Shown: in pieces, positions 21,151 through 30,175 of the stretch
How the letters are laid out: the number at the start of each line of letters is the position of its first letter
How positions within the stretch are numbered: position 1 is the first letter of the stretch
NCBI RefSeq assembly: GCF_042186555.1
Contig: NC_133333.1
Location: 67,711,555 to 67,775,554 of the forward strand
Origin: Aquarana catesbeiana
Lineage: Eukaryota > Chordata > Amphibia > Anura > Ranidae
DNA length: 64,000 bases
Reading direction: 5' to 3'
Position numbers and translations under genes: made by a program
The notes under the pieces: model-generated
What the model was told of the DNA's origin: nothing
Seen by the model: the letters and a program-made list of their open reading frames with translations, nothing else
The model's database searches: none

Positions 21151-22170
21151 CCCCTGTTGAGGCGTTGGCCCTCCTGCATGTCCTGTAGTTTTGTGGCAGC
21201 CATGGAGACAAAGGCCTCTTCACGAGTGGGGGTGGCTCTGAGGGACGCAGAAGCCTCGTGAATCAGCCTGAGTGCTGACTCCTCCACCTCACTCCCCTTC
21301 CAGGGTCTTTTGTTTGGAAGGCGGAGGGGAGGAACCTGTGATTGTGTGAGGCTCCTACTGGGCCCTGCCACCTCCTGGCTGCCACTTACCCCGGCCACCT
21401 CCTGGCTGCCACTAACCCCTGCCTCCTCCTGGCTGAGGTCTTCCTGTGTATGAAAAAGGGACATAGTTTTAGTTTTTTCTTCGTCAATCACACACAATTT
21501 TCATCTCATGACTTTTGCAAATTGAATGTTAATAAAAAGAAAAGACTATTATATTGAGCCCAGCATTTTTCATTCTTGCCCCAATTATTTTTGCCCACTA
21601 CTGTCTATTGATATGTAAATGCCTTTATTAAATCAGCAATTAGTGATCAATAATAAAATTTAGTAAGCATCATTTATGTTTTGCCAAGAAATCTGTAGAA
21701 CAATGCTATACCTGGCTCAAGCTGGGCTCCTCCACTTCTTCCTGGCTGGAAGTCCCAGGTTGGACATTGGAAACCTCAGCTGGGGTGGAAGATAGGGTGG
21801 AAGGAAGAGTGGAAGGAAGGGTTGAGAGGGATTCCCTGACTTCAGTCTGGTCTGACAGAAATCGCAGTCTCTCATAGTACCACAGCCTGGGATCATAAAT
21901 GTCATCTGCTGCAGCTCCGGATCTCTGGGGATCCTGGAACTTCTTGCGCTCCCTAAGATATGTGCTCCTCAGGCCACCAATTTTGGCCTTTAAATAGGGG
22001 ATGGTTGCCGTGGGGACCACCAGCTTCACCAACTCCAGCAGTTTCTCCAGCGCTGCCTGCCTCTTTTGTTTATGATTATAATGCGGGTGTTTGACCTGCC
22101 ACAGACAGGGCAGCTCCCTGTACTTGTCTATGAACAGCGGGAGGAAGTTGTGATCATTGAAGCTATCCAT
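21151..22170 (-). pseudogene. MADF-domain gene of Harbinger copy 2
   Basis: Exon 1 (22170-21712) is fully open: MDSFNDHNFLPLFIDKYREL, LEKLLELVKLVVPTATIPY, KIGGLRSTYLRERKKF, RSGAAADDIYDPRLWYYERL. A Ser/Thr/Pro tail and EEVEEPSLSQ follow, to the GTATAG donor. The upstream TGTGTCTTGCAG is a good acceptor, so a 5' UTR exon likely exists. Exon 2 (from 21443) reads DLSQEEAGVSGSQEVAG, SQVPPLRLP and MQEGQRLN, then breaks off at 21151. The MADF domain itself is undamaged, unlike the Myb gene beside it. The C-terminus is lost. Confidence 0.72.
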
Positions 22171-22325
22171 TTTCTCTGCAAGACACAACACAAGACAAAC
22201 CCTAATGTCAGGCTAAACTCTCAGTATAGGCCCAAGTTAAACTTGTAACTTCGTTATCACGATCGGTGCTTCCGATATTCCTTCCTCCACTCACAGATCG
22301 TACGTACGACGCACGCGTTTTACGC

Positions 22326-22346
22326 TTTATATACACTGCGCATGCG
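22326..22346. promoter_or_regulatory. TATA-like element and NRF-1-like site of Harbinger copy 2
   Basis: TTTATATAC at 22326-22334 is followed at 22337-22346 by TGCGCATGCG. They lie between the divergent MADF (-) and Myb-like (+) starts, as in copy 1. Confidence 0.5.
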
Positions 22347-22423
22347 TGAAACTCCGCCCACCCCTGACATTCTTTCTAGTCTATTCCCTGCCCCTTCTCT
22401 TTCGGCGCAGTGGGAGAGAGCAC

Positions 22424-23723
22424 ATGGCAGAGAGACAACAGGTGCGTGATAATAGCAACAACGAGGAGGAGGAGGAAAGCCCGAAGCCAGAAACGTCACG
22501 ATCCATAGGAGATTTAAGGCATCAAATATGGCCTTGGTAGAGATGTGGAGATGGTGGACATATTGAAGAGGGCCGACTATGACGGAAAGTATGGACCTTA
22601 CCCCAACCCAAATGTCAGAAAGGCCAAGATCATGGCTTAAGTTATGAAGAGTCTGCACAGTAATTTTGGGGTACGGCGATCCAAGGATCAACTGAGGAAA
22701 TGGTGGTCGGACCTCAAATTAGGGGGGCACGATCAGTATAGAAGGATCAGGAGAGTGCTGCAAAAAATTAAGTAGTTGTTCTTTGTTCCTATTCTTTCTT
22801 TTTATGATGTTCGTGCTGCTCCATGTGCTTTTCTTTACTGTTGTACATTTTGAAATGGCAACTTTCATGTTCATGGGCACATTAATCGTTCGTAGGAAAT
22901 ATTGTCCATTCAGCCACTAAAATACAATGTTTTGGCCAGATGCAGTTCAATACGTTTTTTCGGGCCTACTTCTATTAAGAAAAGTTTGTTGTCTAGATGG
23001 GTTTGTAACTAGAATGAAATACTAACTAGATTCTGTGTAAGGAGAGGACACTCAGCAGCTGTTTACACATCTGGACGCTGGAGCACTAGTGTGGGACTAA
23101 AGAACACCCTTTTTATTAGGGGGCCCACACAGGTGCTCCAGTGGATAATATAGGGGTGTCTCCATCTGTGAAGCTTGCACAAAACAGGTAAGTATTCAAG
23201 CTTTACAAAGGACAAAAACATTTCTTCAGCTTGGAACTCTGCCAAAACAGACAATTGTACCCCACTTCCAAGCAATGTTTCATATTCCTATTTCTGTCAT
23301 CAAATATCAGTGTGCTATGTATACCTATTTTTGTTCACATAGGGGAGAAAAGACTTGAAGGACACCACTCATCAGAGGATACCAGGGACCCCCCACCTCA
23401 GGAAGAAGGGGAAATCCCCCAAACCCAACCAGAGGAGGAGGAGGGAGACGTTGTAGAAATTGTCACCACAACAGGTGAGTGTCTGCGGCCACAGCCTCAG
23501 GTAAGAGATGGATGCCTGCATATTTATAATACATGGTGTGCTTTGCTTTTTTGTAGGTGATCGGGATGTTGTGGAAGAGGAATGTCATTTCACCGGTGAA
23601 AGTGCTCAGATCCTCATTAGGGAGATAATGGGATGTAATAGAGATTTAGAAAACATAAAGCAAAACATCAACGATGTTCAAAACAAAATGAAGAACATCA
23701 TTGATGTTTTAGGGAGAATCTAA
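22424..23723 (+). pseudogene. Myb/SANT-like gene of Harbinger copy 2
   Basis: The ATG at 22424 opens MAERQQVRDNSNNEEEEESP. The frame slips near 22495-22550 before the Myb domain (RADYDGKYGPYPNPNVRKAK). A TAA then interrupts at about 22637, ahead of FGVRRSKDQLRKWWSDLKL. The exon 1 donor reads ATTAAGT where copy 1 has AGTAAGT, so the splice site is lost. Exon 2 (23343-23474) and exon 3 (23557-23723) stay open, ending IIDVLGRI. It supports the three-exon model of copy 1 and shows the leader that copy 1 lost. Confidence 0.72.
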
Positions 23724-23784
23724 AACACCCAGAAATCCCTAAATTTCTTCTGTTTTTTGTGACAAAATTTTTTCACGTATGTTA

Positions 23785-23990
23785 AAAGCCAAATTTAGAA
23801 GATGCACACAGTGTGTCAACATGTGCTATCTGCCATCACGAGAGATCAATGTACGCTTCCTCAATAATAAAGTAGCTGAGAGGAAGGGGTTGCACCCACA
23901 AAACATGTCCATTGATCCCCCATGATAGCAGCTAGCACATGTTGACATTAGGCAATTTGTGTGCATCTTCTAAATATGGCTTTTACAGGG
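23785..23990. repeat. Fold-back after the Myb-like gene, copy 2
   Basis: The left arm, GAAGATGCACACAGTGTGTC with TGTGCTATCTGCCATCA, pairs with GATAGCAGCTAGCACATG and GTGTGCATCTTC. It is the shorter homologue of the fold-back at 10144-10388. Confidence 0.6.
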
Positions 23991-24345
23991 GTGACATCAC
24001 CCAATCTGCTGAACGCAATATTAAACACAGTTTGTAAATACTCATGTCTGATATTGCCTTCACTTTATAAAAGTTGAGCTTTGTAAGTTTTAGAGTTGTG
24101 TATTTTTTTATGGTTTTAAACATGCCTGTTTTACCTTAAAAGGCAATTTCTACTTAATGTGACCTTAAAAAATTGTATACAACAAACATGTTGGTTTGTT
24201 CAAAAACCCTTTTATAAACGCACACGTGATTGTGCTTTGATTAAAAAGATTGATAATCAACAATGTATGGCTTCTTCTTTGAATGCTCAAAAACATTTTT
24301 TGTAGTAAAGTTGTTGATTTCAGTGACAATGTGGGTTATTTACTG

Positions 24346-25455
24346 AAGGTACTACTTGCCTTTTTCTCCTCTGATTGTGAGACCCACAAGTACTCAAACA
24401 CAACAAAAGTGGGATTGGAAATGGGGGGAGGGGAGGTATTAGGATTGCTGTGAGTGTTTTAGTTGTAGTTTTTTTTTCCTCCCATGTGTGTGAGATTGGG
24501 GACAAGGATTTTATTTTCCATAGAGTGAGATTATTATTTAAATTTATTAAGACTATTTCACTTAGTGGTTTAAGGTGGCAAGGAATTACAAAATTTTATT
24601 CATTTATTTTTTTCTTTTTTTATCACTATATGCCATTTATGATTATATGAGTAAAGTAAAATTCAAAGATTCAAGGTTTTCCCCCTAAGACAGGGGGTAG
24701 GATATGGTGGTGAGAATATCACATAGACAAAAAGTCACTCCATATTATAGCACGAAACAAGATACAATACAATATGACACAGAGATTAAGGGAGTCGTTG
24801 TAGGTAACTACAAACCTCCCCCTATTTTTTTCTATTATAAAAGCTCTCTTTTACATAGGGCAGAGAGGTTGGGTCTTCAAGTAGAGATAAAGTTATGGGA
24901 AAACCCCCATTGATAGACCAAAGAAGAAGAAATGGAGGAAGTGGAAGAAGTCTTTATTTAGAGGTGTTTTGACCCTCATATGTTAAGCTATATATTTTAT
25001 TGAATCCAGTTCTTTCTTTCTTCCCCTCCTCCTATCTCCACAACTTCCATTTTTTTCTAATTTTACCTCCCCTATGTAAATAAAATAAATGAATAAATGA
25101 AACAAGGGCAACAATGATGATGTTAATATTGAAATTTTGTGTCAAACTGGTAAAAGACATTCTTTTTTTTAATTTTTAATTTATGCTGGAGGGCAAAAGT
25201 AGAGACCCCCACAGCTTGGACATCTCAGACCACTCTCCCAGTTAGGTCTGCGCCTACATGGTCCGGTAAGACCAGAAGAAGGTGCTTTCCTGAGGGTAAT
25301 TACTGGAGAAGAGAAGAGATATCTTCCCTTTCCCCCCTTTTTTTCTTTTCCTCTCTTTTTTTTTCTTCTTTCTCCCGTCCCTCCCTCCCCCTTCCTTCCA
25401 TCTATTTATTTTCCCTTTCTCTCAGATCTCCTATTCCTAAAATGGCGCTGGATAG
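24346..25455. other. Unclassified non-coding stretch
   Basis: AT-rich and pyrimidine-rich sequence with poly-T/C runs (25320-25420). I see no convincing ORF, terminal repeat or RNA gene. It might be the decayed 3' part of a LINE, but no domain supports that. Confidence 0.4.
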
Positions 25456-25615
25456 TAGGGATGAGCTTCGTGTTCGAGTCGAACCCATGTTCGACTTGAA
25501 AATTGTCTGTTCGGTCGTTCGGCGAATTGCGAACGATATGGGCCGTTCGGGCCAAATTTGAGTGGCGCGTCACGGCCCATAATTCACTTCGGCATTGCAG
25601 TGCATTGCTGGCTGA

Positions 25616-25659
25616 TGATTGGCCAAGCATGCACTATGACCCGCATGCTTGGCCAATCA
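25616..25659. promoter_or_regulatory. Inverted CCAAT-box palindrome
   Basis: The 17-bp arm TGATTGGCCAAGCATGC (25616-25632) and its perfect complement (25643-25659) flank a 10-base loop. Each arm carries an ATTGG/CCAAT element, the NF-Y core, in opposite orientations. It lies about 90 bp upstream of a TATA box. Confidence 0.65.
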
Positions 25660-25749
25660 AAGCACCGTCTGTACAGAGAGCTGTAATTGTCCAAAGCCAG
25701 GGTGGCTTTGGTCAATTATGGCTCAGGGGGTTTAGAACACGCCCCACAC

Positions 25750-25757
25750 TATATAAG
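25750..25757 (+). promoter_or_regulatory. TATA box
   Basis: TATATAAG in a GC-richer context (CCACAC before, GACGCC after). The likely start site is about 25-30 bp downstream, near 25780, reading rightward into the leader and array. Confidence 0.6.
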
Positions 25758-26179
25758 GACGCCTACACGGCGGCCCTGTGTAGTGTGTTCCGGCGTTCAG
25801 ATAGAGGGATAGAGAGAGAGATACAGACAGTGTCATTTGATTTAAGTTAGATAGATTAGGCAAGACTAGACATGTGCAGGATGAAAAAATTAGTTTAGCT
25901 TAGTTTAGTTTTGGTTTGTTATTTAACTAAATGTTTTATATATAGTGTTCTATTGTTTTTTCTATTCTAGTCTTATCTATTAAAAGAAACAAAAAGTGTG
26001 GCGCTATATATCACATCCACAGCCGTGTGTATTACAATAAAGACATATAAAAATAGGTGAATACTACCAAAAAATGTATGACCATAAAATGGATAGTGTC
26101 AAATAATTAATCAGTGTTAATCACATATAAAGTAAATACACAATAATACTTAATCATCAGATGTGCCAGTGATTAGTAG

Positions 26180-26914
26180 AAACCCGTGCTGGTTCCATGA
26201 GCCAGACACCAAACATAAAAAACATGAAACTTTAAAAGTCCATAAAAAATGTGTAGAAAAATAGTGAAGAAATCATCAACAGAGTTCAAAGGGCGTGATG
26301 ATGCATGGCCAGATGGTATTCACAGAATTTTAGTCGCACCAAATCTGGCGAGTGGGCAGAAGGGAGACCACAAGTGTGCATAGATTGTACATCAGTGCCG
26401 GGGCCAACACCAGGAGTAGAGGAGGCTTACCGGAAAAAATTGACCTGAAATGGCATACACCAGACAAGTCAAAAAAGCATAACAACCACTAGTTCTGGGA
26501 AATGCGTCTTGTCAGATGTCATCAACAGATGGTGGAAAGAAAAGGGGGGTCCGCACGGCTTCCTCTCTCATAGGTAATCCAGCATAAGCCAAACGTGTAG
26601 TTTATTTTGGAAGAACGAAACAGAGCTCAAATATTAAATAGCGGCGATCGTGAGGGGTCCACCCGACATGTTTCAGCTAAGGAGCCCTCATCTGGGGTAT
26701 GGACCACCCTCACCTCACTGCTCTATAAACAGAAGATGACCCCCACTGGGAGTATCTACAAACCGGAAGTGCAACAAGTAAGAATCACTTCCGGTTTACA
26801 GGGTCATAGGATGACTAATTGAATAGTTATATTAAGAACAAATTAATGAAGCAGAGAACCATGTATCTCATGTTTCTAAATTAGGAGATTAAAAATGAAA
26901 AATAAGTACAAAAA
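26180..26914 (-). repeat. Left inverted repeat (pLTR-like) of the Penelope element
   Basis: Starts AAACCCGTGCTGGTTCC. It matches the reverse complement of 28557-29289 along nearly its whole length with few differences (for example TCATCA against ACA near 26275). A matching open frame in each arm is a by-product of the repeat and not a gene. Confidence 0.85.
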
Positions 26915-27488
26915 AACGGTAAGCTGTGCCCTGAATCAGTCCATCTACCAGGAACTGGTCAAAGCGCGAGCCAAGCCTCCCTTTCAGCCAGCCTGCTCCT
27001 CAAGCCTCACTTTCATATGTGATGCACTTCCCATCACACAGAGAGGAAGTAATACCGCTGCACTCCATAAGGAAGAAACCAAGCCTCAATCTGAGGCGAA
27101 GTGTCAGCAGAGAGGAGAAATAAATCAGTGCACTGAATAAAGACATTAGTGTTAAAATAAAAACAGATTGAAAAAGAAAAAGAAAAAAAGGGGATAAAAA
27201 TTATTACACAAGGCTAATGCTTGCAATAACATTACCTTATAAAGGTGATACAAGGACATTCTAATAAGGTTAATTAGTGATCAATATTAGAATCATGGAC
27301 CATAATATTAAAGGGACACTGCCAATGGGGGACATCAACAGCGTACATATCAAAAATTGCATTCTGAATTAAACCGTAATTATCCCAGACTCCATGACAT
27401 AAATTAAGACAACAAATAATCATCTTGTATAGTAAAAAAATAATAATATTCTTTGTCATTTAGACAATAAGAGAGATCATATTTATAT
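26915..27488 (-). other. Penelope 3' non-coding region
   Basis: The stretch between the stop of the endonuclease frame and the left inverted repeat. It is AT-rich with no ORF worth calling. It is present only once, so it marks the part of the 3' region not included in the inverted second copy. Confidence 0.55.
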
Positions 27489-28556
27489 TCAAGCTTGGTT
27501 AATAAAAGAGTTGATGTCCCACTCCACGTTAATACCCTGTGGAAAATGGGACCCCAACTCATATACCCAGTAGGTCTCTAAACGCGAGACACCTCTAAGA
27601 ATCGACCCGCCCCGCCAGGGGGGCACGTACCTATCTATAATGAGGAATTGAGTACCCACAGGGTTCCGATCGTGAACCTTCCTGTAGTGTCTAGGGACAG
27701 TGTGTTTAGTACTGCCCGCTTTAATGAGATTGATGTGTTCCGAAACCCGTGTAGTAAAAGATCCATTGGTCCGGCCGACATATTGCTTGCCACAAGGGCA
27801 AGTTAAAAGATAGACTATTCCTGTAGTGGCACACGTGCAGAAATGTTTAATTTTGTAAGTACGGACGGTCACGGTGGAAGAAAAAACTATGACTAGCCCT
27901 TCTGCCACAGGTATTAAATTTACAGACCAAGCACTTTTTACAAGGATAAAATCCAATCAAGTTGTGGAAAAAGGATGGTCTCTCTGGTGGGTTGATGACA
28001 TTAGGTGCTAACCTATTTCGGAGAGATGGAACACCCTTAAACACCACCTTTGGAGTCTTAGGCAACAGAGGTCCCAAAATTTTATCTGTTTTTAAAACAT
28101 CCCAGTGATTTTCAAAGATTTTCTTAACATGCTTGTGCTGCGTGGAGAAAGATGTCAAGAAGGACCATTTGAATTCATCATTCGTTTGTCTAGGTCTATC
28201 CTCTAATAATGACTGATGGTCTGTTGCACAAGCACTTTCAATCTCATTATCTAAATCCACAGAGTTATAACCCTTCTCCAGGAACCTATCTTTCAAGGTC
28301 ATGGCCTATAGTCTAAAAGTGTCTGAATCAGTACAGTTCCTTCGTAATCGTAGGAATTGACTTTTGGGAACAGATCTGATCCAGGAACTGTGGTGGCAAC
28401 TATCAGTCGATATGTATGCGTTCCTGTCGGTGGATTTAAAATAAGTACTAAATATAAATGAGGACCCACTTCTTTCAATGGCAAGGTCTAAAAAGTGGAT
28501 TGAGGTGGTACTAGTTTCAAAGGATAAAGCAATACCCCTATCATTGTTATTCAAAG
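27489..28556 (-). pseudogene. Penelope-like RT C-terminus and GIY-YIG endonuclease
   Basis: The frame enters at 28556 without a start and reads ALSFETSTTSIHFLDLAIE, TYFKSTDRNAYIS, WIRSVPKSQFLRLRRNC: the RT motifs after the catalytic core. A TAG lies at 28308-28306. The same frame continues MTLKDRFLEKGYNSVDL to the Cys cluster FYPCKKCLVCKFNTCGRR. A shift near 27860 leads to the nuclease: TTGIVYLLTCPCGKQYVGRT, RVSEHINLIK, FLIIDRYVPPWRGG, and stop TGA at 27491-27489. GIY-YIG motifs are complete here (GIVY, YVG). The catalytic RT Asp pair lies in the missing 5' part, so it cannot be active. Confidence 0.82.
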
Positions 28557-29283
28557 TTTTTGTACTTATTTTTCATTTTTAATCTCCTAATTTAGAAACA
28601 TGAGATACATGGTTCTCTGCTTCATTAATTTGTTCTTAATATAACTATTCAATTAGTCATCCTATGACCCTGTAAACTGGAAGTGATTCTTACTTGTTGC
28701 ACTTCCGGTTTGTAGACACTCCCAGTGGGGGTCATCTTCTGTTTATAGAGCGGTAAGGTGAGGGTGGTCCTTACCCCAGATGACGGCTCCTTAGCTGAAA
28801 CATGTCGGGTGGACCCCTCACGATCGCCGCTATTTGATATTTGAGCTCTGTTTCGTTCTTCCAAAATAAACTACACGTTTGGCTTATGCTGGATTACCTA
28901 TGGGAGAGGAAGCCGTTCGGACCCCCCCTTTTCTTTCCACCATCTGTTGATGACATCTGACAAGACGCATTTCCCAGAACCAGTGGTTGTTATGCTTTTT
29001 TGACTTGTCTGGCGTATGCCATTTCAGGTCAATTTTTTCCGGTAAGCCTCCTCTACTCCTGGTGTTGGCCCCGACACTGATGTACAATCTATGCACACTT
29101 GTGGTCTCCCTTCTGCCCACTCGCCAGATTTAGTGCGACTAAAATTCTGTGAATACCATCTGGCCATGCATCATCACCCCCTTTGAACTCTGTTGTTTTC
29201 TTCACTATTTTTCTACACATTTTTTATGGACTTTTAAAGTTTCATGTTTTTTATGTTTGGTGTCTGGCTCATGGAACCAGCAC

Positions 29284-29289
<6 letters not shown>
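28557..29289 (+). repeat. Right inverted repeat of the Penelope element
   Basis: An inverted copy of 26180-26914 that abuts the truncated RT frame at 28556/28557. It ends CCAGCACGGGTTT before the TA microsatellite. Confidence 0.85.

Positions 29290-29363
<74 letters not shown>
29288..29363. repeat. TA dinucleotide microsatellite
   Basis: About 38 uninterrupted TA units directly after the right end of the Penelope copy. Translation gives only Tyr-Ile repeats. Confidence 0.95.
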
Positions 29364-29368
<5 letters not shown>

Positions 29369-29541
29369 ATTTTCCGAAATTCAAATCTCGTATAGAATGA
29401 TTTTGAATAGTAAAGATAAGAATAGAAAAGAAAACAATAAAAAGGAATAGAATAGAAAAACAATAGAACAGAATAGAATAAAATACAATATATGTTTTTT
29501 TCTAGTTTATTCTTTTCTATTATTTTCTTTTCTATTCTAAT

Positions 29542-29647
29542 CTTTTCTATTCAAATTCAAATTCATTCTATACGAAATTCGATTTTCAGAAGCCATGTTC
29601 CGAAATTCGAATTTCGTATAGAATGAATTCGAATTTGAATAGAAAAG
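29542..29647. repeat. AT-rich palindrome in the hAT-like element
   Basis: Arms 29542-29582 and 29607-29647 (41 bp, one mismatch by eye) flank a 24-base spacer. The arms include TTCTATACGAAATTCG and its complement. It could extrude as a cruciform. Confidence 0.75.
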
Positions 29648-30005
29648 ACTATTAAAGAATAGAAAATATTAGAAAAGAAAAGAAAAGAAAAGCAAAGAAA
29701 AACAATAAAACAGAATAAAAAAATATTATATATATGTATTCTATTGCTTTATGATTTTATATTCTATTTTATTGTATTTTTTAGAAAATCGATTTCTATT
29801 GTTTTCAAATTCGATTCAAATTTGTTTTCGAATTCGATTAGAATATGTTTTCGAATTTGATTCGAATTTGTTCGCTTTTTTTTGGATTCGTTTAAATTCA
29901 TCACTTTTGTAATTCGGAAATTCGGATGCATCCGAATTTCCGAATAATAAAAAATTCGTCCGAATTTCGATTTGGAACGAAACGAAATGCGGGTCTAGGC
30001 AAGAC

Positions 30006-30175
30006 AGTCAGTCAGTTAGCTGCACTTACAGTGTATTGTGTATATATATGCATCCCAGGTGTTGTATGTATATATGTATATATGTATGTATATATATATA
30101 TATATATACTGTATTCAGTTTAGCTAGATACGTTCCTGTTATTATCTTCCTACTGACAGGCAGGCAGGTGTTGTT
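30006..30175 (+). other. Leader between the hAT-like insertion and the tandem array
   Basis: Resumes the leader after the 8-bp duplication with AGTCAGTCAG and contains TA/TG-rich runs (30066-30110). No ORF. It runs into degenerate first units of the array at about 30176. Confidence 0.5.

Larger units (their letters stand above)
21150..24345. mobile_element. Three-gene PIF/Harbinger transposon, copy 2 (transposase missing)
   Basis: This copy repeats the layout of copy 1: MADF gene (-), divergent promoter, Myb-like gene (+), then the fold-back. Homology to copy 1 fades at about 24345, just before the transposase 3' end would begin. The left edge cuts MADF exon 2 at the codons QRLN and joins LTR-element sequence. 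It is therefore truncated on both sides. Confidence 0.72.
25980..29289 (-). mobile_element. Penelope-like element with long inverted repeats
   Basis: Body on the - strand: truncated RT plus GIY-YIG frame (28556-27489), then the 3' flank (27488 to about 25980). A second, 3'-end-only copy lies head-to-head on the right (28557-29289, + orientation), giving inverted repeats of about 735 bp. The 3' flank at about 25996 contains GTGGCGCTATATA. Penelope elements often carry such partial inverted or tandem copies. The right copy ends in a long TA microsatellite. Confidence 0.78.
25867..29997. mobile_element. hAT-like element inserted in the repeat head
   Basis: The element begins TAGACATGTGCA and ends TGCGGGTCTA. 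It is flanked by an 8-bp direct repeat GGCAAGAC at 25859-25866 and 29998-30005, the target-site length of hAT elements. Removing it restores a continuous leader. The right half is AT-rich, with AATTCGAA-type motifs. No transposase is present, so it is non-autonomous. A Penelope element lies inside it. Confidence 0.65.

Noticed and set aside
26607..26822. 71-codon frame matched by one at 28649-28864 on the other strand
   Set aside because: Both lie in the Penelope inverted repeats, so the similarity follows from the repeat. Several replacements and no known domain. Treated as non-coding.
29149..29463. Tyr-Ile repeat open frames on both strands
   Set aside because: Translation of a TA microsatellite only.
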